A stretch of DNA of 48,186 bases from Aeromicrobium sp. (GCF_023146395.1 NZ_JAGLCD010000021.1:1-48186), one strand, 5' to 3'; shown: positions 16,489-24,820, counted from the stretch's first letter. Notes: generated by a model from the sequence alone, not told the origin. Translations and numbers: made by a program.

Positions 16489-17979
16489 ATGACCACCGAG
16501 CTGTCCCCCACCCTGTCCCACGTCTCGGCCCCGACCATGAGCTATTTCACGGACAAGTTCTTCGGCCACGTGATCGACGGAGTCGTGGTCGAGTCGATCG
16601 AGGGCGGCACGATGCCGGTCATCGACCCCTCGACCGGCATCCAGATCGCCACGGCAGCGAGCGGTACCGCGGCCGACGTCGACCGCGTGGTCGCGAGCTC
16701 GCGCCGCGCCTTCGACGAGGGCGTGTGGCGCAACCTCTCGCCGCTGGAGAAGGAGGCCCGCCTCCACAGCTTCTCGCGGACCATCGACGAGCACCGCACG
16801 ATCTTCGGTGACCTCGACGCGGTGGACGCCGGCCTGCTGCGCACCTACACCTCCTTCATCGAGGACTTCGGCGTCAACGCCACGGCCTACTTCGCTGGTT
16901 GGCCCACCAAGCTGCACGGCTCGATCCCGCCCGTGCCTGCCGGCATGAACGTGCAGCACCGTCGCCTGCCGCGCGGCGTGGTCGCCGCGATCGTTCCGTG
17001 GAACGGACCGAGCGCGGTCGTGGCGATGGCGGCGGCGGCCCTGGCTGCCGGCAACTGCATGATCCTCAAGGCGGCCGAGAACACCCCGATGAGTGCCGTG
17101 CTGATGGCGGAGCTCGCGGTCGAGGCCGGCATCCCGCCGGGCGTATTCAACGTGCTGCAAGGCACGGGCCAGGCCGTCGGCTCGGCCCTGGTCGAGCACC
17201 CGGGAACGGACTTCATCTCGTTCACCGGATCGGCGGCCACGGGTCGCGCGATCCAGATCGCCGCGGCCAAGACCTTGACGCCCGTGGCCCTGGAGCTCGG
17301 CGGCAAGAGCCCGTTCATCGTGTTCGACGACGTCGACATCGCTGCGACCGCGGCGTCCGCCACGGCCGCCGTGTGGAGCGGCTCGGGACAGATCTGCACG
17401 GCAGGGTCGCGCGTCCTGGTCCAGCGGTCCATCCACGACGATTTCGTGGCCGCGATGGTCGACGCCAGCCGCTCGGTCAAGGTCGGCAACGTCTTCGACC
17501 CCGAGTCGACGCTCGGCCCGCTCGTCTCGCAGACCCAGCTCGACCGGGTGGCCGGCTACGTCGACCTCGGCCGGTCCGAGGGCGTCGAGGTCGCGCTGGA
17601 CGGCGGCCTGACCGGTGACGGCGGCTTCTTCCACGAACCCGTGATCTTCACCGACGTGCGCAACGACATGCGGATCGCCCAGGAGGAGATCTTCGGCCCG
17701 GTGATGTCGGTCATCCCGTTCGACGACGAGGCCGACGCCCTCCGGATCGGTAACGACATCGACTACGGCCTCGCGGCCGGTGTCTTCACCAACGACCTCG
17801 GCCGCAGCCAGCGCATGATCGACGGTCTTGACGTCGGCACGGTCTGGGTCAACACGTACCAGGCCGGGTACCCGACGGTCTCCTACGGCGGCGTGAAGCA
17901 GTCCGGCTACGGACGCACGCTCGGCGAGGAGATGGTGCACGAGCTGACGCACATCAAGAGCGTCTGGATCGCGTCCTGA
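16489..17979 (+). CDS. NAD(P)-dependent aldehyde dehydrogenase
   Basis: This 496-residue enzyme has catalytic Cys303 in G-Q-I-C-T-A-G and general base Glu269 in L-E-L-G-G-K, the cofactor loop I-V-P-W-N-G-P, and the F-T-G-S motif, all intact. The length is normal. AGAGGAA precedes the ATG at 16489. In this operon it could oxidise an aldehyde released by the Cys-less thiolase/DUF35 pair acting as a retro-aldolase; that link is an inference. The 39-base gap before it and 43-base gap after it are small, and no terminator is visible, so it is probably part of the same transcript. Confidence 0.92.
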   Translation: MTTELSPTLSHVSAPTMSYFTDKFFGHVIDGVVVESIEGGTMPVIDPSTGIQIATAASGTAADVDRVVASSRRAFDEGVWRNLSPLEKEARLHSFSRTIDEHRTIFGDLDAVDAGLLRTYTSFIEDFGVNATAYFAGWPTKLHGSIPPVPAGMNVQHRRLPRGVVAAIVPWNGPSAVVAMAAAALAAGNCMILKAAENTPMSAVLMAELAVEAGIPPGVFNVLQGTGQAVGSALVEHPGTDFISFTGSAATGRAIQIAAAKTLTPVALELGGKSPFIVFDDVDIAATAASATAAVWSGSGQICTAGSRVLVQRSIHDDFVAAMVDASRSVKVGNVFDPESTLGPLVSQTQLDRVAGYVDLGRSEGVEVALDGGLTGDGGFFHEPVIFTDVRNDMRIAQEEIFGPVMSVIPFDDEADALRIGNDIDYGLAAGVFTNDLGRSQRMIDGLDVGTVWVNTYQAGYPTVSYGGVKQSGYGRTLGEEMVHELTHIKSVWIAS

Positions 17980-18022
17980 CCCGCGGACCGCGGTCCCCCA
18001 TCACGAGCACAGGAGATTGACC

Positions 18023-18778
18023 ATGTCGAACGTCCTCGAGGGCAAGATCGCCCTCGTCACCGGCGGCACCCGCGGCCTCGGTCGCGCGATCGCGCAGGGC
18101 CTGGCCGAGGCCGGCGCGACCATCGTCGTGTCGAGCCGGAAGGCCGAGGCCTGCGAGGCGACGGCCCACGAGATCACGGAGTCGACCGGCGCGCGGACGC
18201 TCGCCCTGCCGCTGCACGTGGGGGACTGGGACGCGATCGAGCCGGCCCTGGCCCGCGTCGAGGCTGATCTGGGCACCCTCGACGTCCTCGTCAACAACGC
18301 GGGCATCGCCCCGCAGTCCCCGTCGCTGCTGGAGCACACTGAGGCGCTGTACGACAAGACGATGCAGGTCAACCTCAAGGGCCCGTTCCGGCTCATGGCG
18401 GTCGCGGGTGAGCAGATGGTGCGCGGTGGCGGCGGTTCGATCATCAACATCTCGAGCATCGGCTCGCAACGCCCGGGCCCGAACGAGGCGACGTACACCG
18501 CGGCCAAGGCCGGTCTCAACGCGCTCACGATGTCCTTCGCGCAGGAGTACGCCCCCACGGTCCGTGTCAACTGCATCATGCCCGGCGCGTTCGCGACCGA
18601 CATGTCAGCGGACTGGGACGAGGAGTTCGTCGGTCTGGTCGTCGACGGGCTTCCGGCTGGCCGCCTCGGGCAGCCGGCCGAGCTCACCGGGATGGTGGTC
18701 CACCTGGCAAGTGACGCGAGCAGCTACACCACGGGAGCCGTGATCCCGATAGACGGAGGTCGGCTCGCGGTGTTCTGA
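18023..18778 (+). CDS. Short-chain dehydrogenase/reductase
   Basis: This 251-residue classical SDR has the cofactor motif T-G-G-T-R-G-L-G (residues 13-20), N-N-A-G, catalytic Ser145 in I-N-I-S-S-I-G, and Tyr158/Lys162 in Y-T-A-A-K, ending I-P-I-D-G-G. It interconverts a hydroxyl and a ketone with NAD(P). An AGGAG at 18011-18015 sits seven bases before the ATG at 18023, which decides the start over the TTG six bases upstream. By analogy with LvaD it could reduce a 4-oxoacyl-CoA to the 4-hydroxyacyl-CoA that the kinase needs; this is inferred from neighbours, not from the sequence. Confidence 0.92.
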   Translation: MSNVLEGKIALVTGGTRGLGRAIAQGLAEAGATIVVSSRKAEACEATAHEITESTGARTLALPLHVGDWDAIEPALARVEADLGTLDVLVNNAGIAPQSPSLLEHTEALYDKTMQVNLKGPFRLMAVAGEQMVRGGGGSIINISSIGSQRPGPNEATYTAAKAGLNALTMSFAQEYAPTVRVNCIMPGAFATDMSADWDEEFVGLVVDGLPAGRLGQPAELTGMVVHLASDASSYTTGAVIPIDGGRLAVF

Positions 18779-18783
18779 CCGGC

Positions 18784-20091
18784 ATGGGCGGCCGGAGCGC
18801 GGCGACGCCCCACGCGGCTTGGTCCGTGTGGGGCGTCGCTGTCGGCGCCTACGGGCTGGGGGCCTTCCACCGGTCGTCGCTGGCGGTCGCCGGCATCTAC
18901 GCCACCGAGCGCTTCGACATCTCGGCGACGCAGCTCGCGTCCTTCGTCGTGCTGCAGCTCGCGGTCTACGCCGCGCTGCAGATCCCGGTGGGCCTGCTGG
19001 TCGACCGCTTCGGCTCCGGCCGCGTGCTCCTGGTGGGGCTGCTCGCGATGAGCGTGGGCCAGGTCGCGTTCGCGCTGACCGACTCCTACGCGCTCGCGCT
19101 GCTCGCCCGGGTGTCGGTGGGTGTCGGAGACGCGACGACCTTCGTCTGCTGCCTGAGGCTGATCAGCTCGTGGTTCCCGACCCGCCGGATCCCGGTCATG
19201 ACGCAGCTGACGGGTCCGCTCGGTCAGGTCGGCACGATCGCGGCCGCGGTGCCCATGACCTGGGCCCTGGGCCGGTTCGGGTGGGAGCGCTCCTACCTCG
19301 CCGTCGCGGCCGTGGGCCTCGTGGTCGCGGTTCTCGTGCTGGTGATCGTGCGGGACGAGCCGGGGCGGCGGACCCTGTCCGGTTCGGCTCTGGGCCTTGC
19401 GGTGGTCAGGAGCAGCCTGGCGCAGTCGTGGGCCGAGACCGGGACTCGCCTGGGGTTCTGGATCCACTTCTCGCAGCACTTCAGCGCGTCGATGCTGGGC
19501 CTGCTGTGGGGATTCCCGTTCTTCGTGCGCAGCGAGGGGACCTCGGAGGCCACGGCTGGTGTGCTCCTGACCGTCATGGTCGTGGCCGTCATCGCCATGG
19601 CCCCGCTCACCGGGTGGTTCGTCACGCGGTTCCCGGCGCGACGCTCCGACCTCGTGCTCGGGTCGATCGGTGCCGTCGCGGGGCTGTGGGCCGTCGTCCT
19701 GCTGTGGCCGGGGACCGCACCGGTGTGGCTACTAGCGATACTCGTGATCGTGGTGGGCGCGGCCGGCCCGATGGCGATGATCGGCTTCGACTTCGCCCGC
19801 CTGGCCAATCCACCGCACCGCTTGGCTTCCGCGGTCGGGATGGTCAACCAGGGCGGCTTCCTGGCGAGCCTGACGATCATCCTGGTGGTCGGCGCACTGC
19901 TTGACCTCGGCTCGCGGGACGCCGACGGCACCTACACCCCGGCCGCCTTCACGCTCGCCCTGAGTGCCCAGTTCGTGCTCTGGGGTGTCGCTGCCCTGCA
20001 GATCTGGCGCCTCCGTGCCCAGTTCCGCGACGAGGCGCACCGGCAGCCGACGAGTGCGCCGATGCCCGGGGCTCGGGCGGCGGACTCCTAG
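18784..20091 (+). CDS. MFS transporter, 12 transmembrane segments
   Basis: This 435-residue protein has about twelve hydrophobic segments and the MFS loop 2-3 motif variant V-D-R-F-G-S-G-R. Five bases separate it from the SDR, so it is the last gene of the operon. The class resembles metabolite:proton symporters or antiporters of the oxalate/nitrate-like groups. It may import a second substrate or export an intermediate; direction cannot be read from sequence. Its TAG stop shares the palindrome CTAG (20088-20091) with the stop of the convergent acyl-CoA dehydrogenase, so there is no intergenic terminator here. Confidence 0.88.
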   Translation: MGGRSAATPHAAWSVWGVAVGAYGLGAFHRSSLAVAGIYATERFDISATQLASFVVLQLAVYAALQIPVGLLVDRFGSGRVLLVGLLAMSVGQVAFALTDSYALALLARVSVGVGDATTFVCCLRLISSWFPTRRIPVMTQLTGPLGQVGTIAAAVPMTWALGRFGWERSYLAVAAVGLVVAVLVLVIVRDEPGRRTLSGSALGLAVVRSSLAQSWAETGTRLGFWIHFSQHFSASMLGLLWGFPFFVRSEGTSEATAGVLLTVMVVAVIAMAPLTGWFVTRFPARRSDLVLGSIGAVAGLWAVVLLWPGTAPVWLLAILVIVVGAAGPMAMIGFDFARLANPPHRLASAVGMVNQGGFLASLTIILVVGALLDLGSRDADGTYTPAAFTLALSAQFVLWGVAALQIWRLRAQFRDEAHRQPTSAPMPGARAADS

Positions 20092-21296
20092 GTGGTCACG
20101 ATCCGGCGCGGGCGGCGCCGCTCGAGCCTGGCCAGTGTCCGGCGGTGCACCGCGTCGGGTCCGTCGACGATGCGCAGGGCCCTGGCCCACGCGGAGAAGT
20201 ACGCCAGAGGGGTGTCGTCGGAGACCCCGGCTGCCCCGAAGACCTCGATCGCCCGTTCGATCACGGCACAGGCCACGGCCGGTGCGGCGATCTTGATCTG
20301 CGCGACCTCGGCCCGCGCGTTCTTCGCGCCGCCCTGGTCGATCAGCCACGCACAGCGGTAGACGAGCAGCCGCGCCTGCTCGATCTCGATGCGGGACTGG
20401 GCGATCGCGTCCTGCACGTTCGCCTGCTCGATCAGTGCCTGGCCGAACGCGACCCGATGGGTCGCCCGGTCGACCAGGAGCTCCAGCGCGCGCTCGGCCA
20501 TGCCGATCGCCCGCATCGCGTGGTGCACGCGGCCGGGTCCGAGGCGCGCCTGGGCGATCGTGAACCCGTCGCCCTCGTGGGCGAGCAGGTGGCGGGCCGG
20601 CACGCGGACGTCGGTGAACGAGATCTCCGAGTGGCCGTGCTGGTCCTGGTAGCCGAACAGCGGGAGATGACGCTCGATCACCATGCCCGGGGTGTCGCGC
20701 TCGACCAGGATCATCGACTGCTGCCGGTGTGCCTCGGCCTCGGGGTCGGTCTTGCCCATCACGATGAAGATCTGGCAGCGCGGGTCGGCGGCGCCACTGA
20801 TGAACCACTTGCGGCCGTTGATCACGTAGTCGTCGCCGTCGCGCTCGATGCGGGTCTCGACATTCGTGGCGTCGGAGGAAGCGACCGCCGGCTCGGTCAT
20901 CGCGAAGGCCGAACGGATCGTGCCGTCGAGCAGCGGCTCGAGCCACTGCTCGCGCTGCTCCTGTGTCGCGAAGAGCTCGAGCGTCTCCATGTTGCCGGTG
21001 TCCGGAGCCTGGCAGTTGATGGCCTCCGGGGCGATGACCGGCGACCAGCCGCTGATCTCGGCGATGGCGGCGTAGTCGACGTTGCTCAGGCCGGAGTAGG
21101 TGGGGTGGAAGAGGTTCCACAGGCCACGGCGGCGTGCCTCGGCCTTGAGGTCCTCCATGACGGGCGGATAGGCGTGCGGTCCGTGCTCGGCCAGGTGGGC
21201 CGCCCAGACGGGTTCGGCCGGCAGCACGTGCTCGATCATGAAGTCCCACATCTGCTCGCTCGTCTCAGCGGCGCGTGGGGACGGGGTGAAGTCCAT
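20088..21296 (-). CDS. Acyl-CoA dehydrogenase, ACAD10/11-like (second copy)
   Basis: This 402-residue enzyme has A-M-T-E-P-A-V-A-S-S-D-A-T-N, W-F-I-S-G-A and the linker S-M-I-L-V-E-R-D-T-P-G, plus H-R-V-A-F-G-Q-A-L in the C-terminal domain. It belongs to the same kinase-associated class as the ACAD at 11167 but is clearly divergent. The ATG at 21296 is preferred because upstream residues are Arg/Pro-rich shadow. The kinase gene lies 26 bases upstream, in order kinase then ACAD, opposite to the first pair. It probably handles a different 4-hydroxyacyl chain, or simple acyl-CoA oxidation. Confidence 0.9.
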   Translation of the reverse strand: MDFTPSPRAAETSEQMWDFMIEHVLPAEPVWAAHLAEHGPHAYPPVMEDLKAEARRRGLWNLFHPTYSGLSNVDYAAIAEISGWSPVIAPEAINCQAPDTGNMETLELFATQEQREQWLEPLLDGTIRSAFAMTEPAVASSDATNVETRIERDGDDYVINGRKWFISGAADPRCQIFIVMGKTDPEAEAHRQQSMILVERDTPGMVIERHLPLFGYQDQHGHSEISFTDVRVPARHLLAHEGDGFTIAQARLGPGRVHHAMRAIGMAERALELLVDRATHRVAFGQALIEQANVQDAIAQSRIEIEQARLLVYRCAWLIDQGGAKNARAEVAQIKIAAPAVACAVIERAIEVFGAAGVSDDTPLAYFSAWARALRIVDGPDAVHRRTLARLERRRPRRIVTT

Positions 21297-21322
21297 GGGG
21301 TCTCCCGGGGGTCGGTGGTGGC

Positions 21323-22342
21323 TCAGAGGAGGTCGAGGCCGCGGGCTGCGAGGCCGACGATCTCGGTGTCGAGGTCGCCGAAGTCCTGGCCGGCGGCGCT
21401 GCCGGCGCGACCTCGTGCCTGGACCCCTTGCGCGACCGCGGCGAACTTGAAGTGGGCGAACGCCTGGTAGAAGTCCATCTCGGCCAGGTCGATGTGGGTC
21501 AGCGCGGCATACCAGCCGAGGAGGTCCTCCCGACTCGGCATCCCGGCCAGGTGGCTGATCGGGGGGATCAGTGTCAGCGGCAGGTCCTCGGTGCCGCGCC
21601 AGTAGAGCATCAGCAGACCGAGGTCGGTCAGCGGATCGCCGAGCGTCGACATCTCCCAGTCGAGGACCGCCGCGATGCGTCCGGGCGTGGTCGGGTGCAG
21701 CACGAGGTTGTCGAGCTTGTAGTCGCCGTGCACGATCGAGGATCGCTGCTGGGCGGGAACTCGCGCGGCCAGTCGTCGTCCGAGCTCGGTCATCTCGGGC
21801 ACCTCGTGCGTCAGCGACTTCTGCCACTGTCCGGTCCAGAGCCGGACCTGGCGCTCGACGAAGCCCTCCGGCCGCCCGTAGTCGGCCAGGCCCACGGCGG
21901 CTGGCGCCGTCGTGTGGATCCGCGCGAGCGTCTCGACGAATCCGTGGCCCAGGGCCTGGCGTGAGTCCGCACTGGCGTAGGTGTCGGGCAGGGTGTCGCG
22001 CGCGACGTCGCCGGCGACGCGCTCCATGACGTAGCAGGGCAGGCCGAGGACATCGCCGTCGTCGCTGAGGACGATGGCCGGCACGGGGACGTCTGACCCG
22101 GCTAGTGCCAACTGCACGCGAGCCTCGCGGCGCATGTCGTGCGCCTTCGGGAGGAGCTTGCCGCTCGGCGGGCGGCGCAGCACCAGCTCACCGGCGGACG
22201 AGCGCAGGAAGAACGTCAGGTTCGACTTGCCACCTGTGACGAGCTCCCAGGTGAAGATGTGCCAACGGTCGTCCTCCGTGGCCGCTGCGAGGGCCGGGCC
22301 GAGGGCGTCGGGACGGATCAGGTCGGTCAGGTCTGGGGACAC
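21323..22342 (-). CDS. APH-family phosphotransferase (second copy)
   Basis: This 339-residue kinase-fold protein has H-G-D-Y-K-L-D-N (His205, Asp207, Asn212) and L-D-W-E-M-S-T-L-G-D-P as the metal site. The ATP-side Lys lies near V-L-R-R-P-P. It starts with GTG at 22342, with an AGAGG about ten bases upstream. Unlike the first kinase, no small LvaB-position protein accompanies it. It forms a two-gene unit with the ACAD downstream and is divergent from an XRE-TetR fusion regulator, which is the obvious candidate to control it. The substrate is unknown. Confidence 0.9.
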   Translation of the reverse strand: MSPDLTDLIRPDALGPALAAATEDDRWHIFTWELVTGGKSNLTFFLRSSAGELVLRRPPSGKLLPKAHDMRREARVQLALAGSDVPVPAIVLSDDGDVLGLPCYVMERVAGDVARDTLPDTYASADSRQALGHGFVETLARIHTTAPAAVGLADYGRPEGFVERQVRLWTGQWQKSLTHEVPEMTELGRRLAARVPAQQRSSIVHGDYKLDNLVLHPTTPGRIAAVLDWEMSTLGDPLTDLGLLMLYWRGTEDLPLTLIPPISHLAGMPSREDLLGWYAALTHIDLAEMDFYQAFAHFKFAAVAQGVQARGRAGSAAGQDFGDLDTEIVGLAARGLDLL

Positions 22343-22363
22343 GTTGACGACACCTCTCGACTC

Positions 22364-22449
22364 CGAACACTGACCACACGATCGTACAGTAGGTGTTCAG
22401 TGAACAATGGGGTTCGCTGTTCGGTACCGTGTTTGGTGTGACCGAACAC
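22364..22449. promoter_or_regulatory. GAACA-box cluster with perfect palindrome
   Basis: A 13-bp perfect palindrome TGTTCAGTGAACA (22394-22406) lies between the kinase and the XRE-TetR regulator. CCGAACAC occurs on both sides of it (22363-22370 and 22442-22449), and a CTGTTCGG lies at about 22418-22425. The regular GAACA boxes look like multiple binding sites for the fused regulator. A possible -10 TACAGT (22385-22390) is adjacent. The assignment is by pattern only. Confidence 0.55.
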
Positions 22450-23259
22450 GAGGTTGGACCGATGATCCGAGAGACGCGGGAGGCCCGTGGGATCAGCCTC
22501 CGCTCGCTGGCGGCGACGCTCGGCCTGAGCCCCGCCACGCTCAGCGCCCTCGAACGGGGCCTCGCTCCCCTGACGATCGAGCGAACCCGTCTGGCTGCCG
22601 GAGCGCTGGGCACGACGGTCGAGTCCCTCCTGCGTGGTGAGGTGACCGGGGCGGTCTCGTCCCGTGAGCCCGGGAACGGCAGCTGGCGGGAGTACGGCGA
22701 CCTTCGGCTCGACCCGGTTCTGGAGGCGGCGTCGCAGGTGTTCGTGCGCCACGGGTACCACGCGGCCACGATGCGGCAGGTCGCCGAGGAGGCAGGTCTG
22801 AGCACCGCCGGTGTCTACCACCATCACGGGAGCAAGCAGGAGATCATCGTCGCGCTGCTCGACGTGACGATGGCGGAGATCCGGTGGCGTCTGCTCGCTG
22901 CGCGCGACGACGGGACCGACCCGGTCGAGGGTTTCTCGCTCATGGTCGAGTCGTTGGCACTGTTCCACGCGACGCGCGGTGACCTGGCGTTCCTCGGCGC
23001 CACCGAGATGAGGGCGCTGCACGAGCCCGACCACGGACGGATCGTGGCACTGCGCGACGAGGTGCAGCATCTGCTCGACGGCCAGGTCGACCGCGGCATC
23101 GACGCCGGACGGTTCCGGGTCGAACGACCACGGGTCGCCGCGCGTGCCGTGGCCACGATGTGCACCTCGCTGCCGTCGTGGTTCCGTACCGACGGCCCCC
23201 TCTCGGCCGCCGAGGTGGCCCGAGACTACGCCCGCTACGCCGTCTCGCTCATGACCTGA
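22438..23259 (+). CDS. Fused XRE-type HTH plus TetR-type transcriptional regulator
   Basis: This 273-residue protein has two DNA-binding domains. Residues about 7-65 form a Cro/CI-type helix-turn-helix (R-G-I-S-L-R-S-L-A-A-T-L-G-L-S followed by A-T-L-S-A-L-E-R-G). After a Gly/Ser linker, a TetR HTH follows (T-M-R-Q-V-A-E-E-A-G-L-S-T-A-G-V-Y-H-H-H) and then an all-helical ligand domain. The GTG at 22438 is chosen because it starts shortly before the XRE domain; an in-frame GTG at 22393 would add 15 residues and would place the operator palindrome inside the gene. It is divergent from the kinase/ACAD pair and likely controls it in response to an acyl-CoA. Confidence 0.85.
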   Translation: MTEHEVGPMIRETREARGISLRSLAATLGLSPATLSALERGLAPLTIERTRLAAGALGTTVESLLRGEVTGAVSSREPGNGSWREYGDLRLDPVLEAASQVFVRHGYHAATMRQVAEEAGLSTAGVYHHHGSKQEIIVALLDVTMAEIRWRLLAARDDGTDPVEGFSLMVESLALFHATRGDLAFLGATEMRALHEPDHGRIVALRDEVQHLLDGQVDRGIDAGRFRVERPRVAARAVATMCTSLPSWFRTDGPLSAAEVARDYARYAVSLMT

Positions 23260-23273
23260 CGCCGGGCCAGACC

Positions 23274-23286
23274 TAGGCTGGCGCCA
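23274..23286 (+). promoter_or_regulatory. Leaderless-type -10 (TAGGCT) for the GNAT gene
   Basis: TAGGCT (23274-23279) lies exactly six bases before the ATG at 23286. There is no ribosome-binding site. A transcript would start at the start codon. Confidence 0.6.
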
Positions 23287-23822
23287 TGGTCACCGAGGTC
23301 CGGCCCGCCCGGCAGCACGAGGTCGAGGCGCTCCACGAGCTCGCGGCCGCCACGTTCCCCCTGGCGTGCCCGTCCCACCTGCCGGCCGTGGCGATCGCCG
23401 ACTTCATCGCCACGCACCTCAGCGTCGCGGCGTTCACGGCCCACCTGGCCGAGCCCGATCACGCCGTGCTGGTGGCCGAGGTCGACGGCGACCTGCGGGG
23501 ATACGCGCTCGCGAAGCTCGGACGCCCATACGACCCGGACGTCCTCGCGGCCGTGCCCGACGGCCCGTGGTGCGAGCTCAGCAAGCTGTACGTGCACCCG
23601 GACGCGCACGGGTCCGGCCTGGCGCGGGCCCTGCTCGACGCCGTCGAGTCCACCGCGCGCGACGCCTCGGCCGTGACGCTGTGGCTCGGGGTCAACGCGC
23701 TCAACGCCCGCGCCAACACCTTCTACGCCAAGCAGGGCCTGGAGGTCGTCGGCCCCCGGCGCTTCGTCGTGGGTGGTCAGGTGGAGGAGGACTTCGTCCG
23801 CGCCAGGCCGGTGGGCGCATGA
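23286..23822 (+). CDS. GNAT-family N-acetyltransferase
   Basis: This 178-residue protein has the acetyl-CoA pyrophosphate-binding segment L-Y-V-H-P-D-A-H-G-S-G-L-A-R-A-L (motif A) and the C-terminal N-x-x-A-x-x-F-Y-x-K segment typical of the Acetyltransf_1 fold. It transfers acetyl groups to an amine of unknown identity. The start is set by a leaderless-type -10 box. The stop overlaps the following oxidoreductase start as ATGA, so the two are co-translated; whether they act on one substrate is not clear. Confidence 0.88.
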   Translation: MVTEVRPARQHEVEALHELAAATFPLACPSHLPAVAIADFIATHLSVAAFTAHLAEPDHAVLVAEVDGDLRGYALAKLGRPYDPDVLAAVPDGPWCELSKLYVHPDAHGSGLARALLDAVESTARDASAVTLWLGVNALNARANTFYAKQGLEVVGPRRFVVGGQVEEDFVRARPVGA

Positions 23823-24802
23823 CGGGCCGGCTGCGCTGGGGGATCTTGGGGCTCGGCGGGATCTCGCGGAAGTTCACCGCCGACCTGTGGGCCGCGGGGA
23901 TCGAGGTCGGTGCGGTCGGGTCCCGGTCGCAGGCGACGGCCGACGCGTTCGCCGCCGACTTCGGCGTGGCCCGGGCGCACGACAGCTACGCCGCGCTCGT
24001 CGACGACCCCGCCGTCGACGTCGTGTACGTCGGCACCCCGCATCCGTTCCACGCCGAGCACGCCCTGCTGGCCCTGCGCGCCGGCAAGCACGTGCTCGTC
24101 GAGAAGCCCTTCGCGCTCAACGCCGCCCAGGCGCGCGCCGTCGTGGCCGAGGCCGACGCCCGAGGGCTCGTCGTGCTCGAGGCGATGTGGACCCGCTTCC
24201 TGCCGCACATGGTGCGGCTGCGCGAGCTGATCCGCGGTGGCGCGATCGGCGAGGTGCGCACCCTCACCGCCGACCACAGCCAGCGGCTCCCGTCCGACCC
24301 CGGTCACCGGCTCCAGGACCCGGCCCTCGGCGGCGGCGCGCTGCTCGACCTCGGCATCTATCCCGTCTCCTTCGCGTGGGACGTGTTCGGCCGGCCGGAG
24401 ACCGTCTGGGCGCGGTCGACGCCCACGGCGACGGGGGTCGACGCCCAGACCACGGTCGTGCTGACGTACCGCGACGGTCAGCAGGCCGTGACCCACTCGG
24501 CCCTCGACGTCGCCGGACGCAACGACGCCGTCGTGCTGGGCACGGAGGGGCGGATCGAGATCGATCCGACCTGGTACCGACCGACGACGCTGCGGCTCGT
24601 GGCCCCGGACGGTCGCGTGGTCGAGTCCGTCGACGGTGTCGTGCCGGGTCGCGGCATGCAGCTCCAGGCGTTCGAGCTCGAGCGCCTCGTGCGGGAGGGG
24701 CGCGCGTCCGGCGACGTCCTGCCGCCGCAGGAGAGCGTCGCGATCATGGAGACCCTCGACGAGGTCCGCCGGCAGATCGGCCTGGTCTACCCCGGCGAGT
24801 GA
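23819..24802 (+). CDS. Gfo/Idh/MocA-family oxidoreductase
   Basis: This 327-residue protein has an N-terminal Rossmann fold (W-G-I-L-G-L-G-G-I-S), the family motif E-K-P-F-A-L-N near residue 95 with its conserved Lys, and the mixed beta-sheet C-terminal domain. Members oxidise or reduce cyclic polyols, sugars or trans-dihydrodiols with NAD(P). The start ATG at 23819 overlaps the GNAT stop. The gene ends 18 bases from the convergent lysine aminotransferase stop. Nothing else nearby identifies its sugar or polyol substrate. Confidence 0.9.
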   Translation: MTGRLRWGILGLGGISRKFTADLWAAGIEVGAVGSRSQATADAFAADFGVARAHDSYAALVDDPAVDVVYVGTPHPFHAEHALLALRAGKHVLVEKPFALNAAQARAVVAEADARGLVVLEAMWTRFLPHMVRLRELIRGGAIGEVRTLTADHSQRLPSDPGHRLQDPALGGGALLDLGIYPVSFAWDVFGRPETVWARSTPTATGVDAQTTVVLTYRDGQQAVTHSALDVAGRNDAVVLGTEGRIEIDPTWYRPTTLRLVAPDGRVVESVDGVVPGRGMQLQAFELERLVREGRASGDVLPPQESVAIMETLDEVRRQIGLVYPGE

Positions 24803-24820
24803 CGGACGCGCCCGGGCTGC

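Noticed and set aside
15802..17952. 716-codon minus-strand frame over the ACAD and aldehyde dehydrogenase
   Set aside because: Composition is that of an antisense frame and no domain is recognisable.
5435..18778. Steroid side-chain degradation cluster
   Set aside because: The Ltp2-like thiolase and DUF35 genes fit, but no ring-degradation genes, Mce importer or KstR-like operator is seen, and the kinase-ACAD module is foreign to that pathway.
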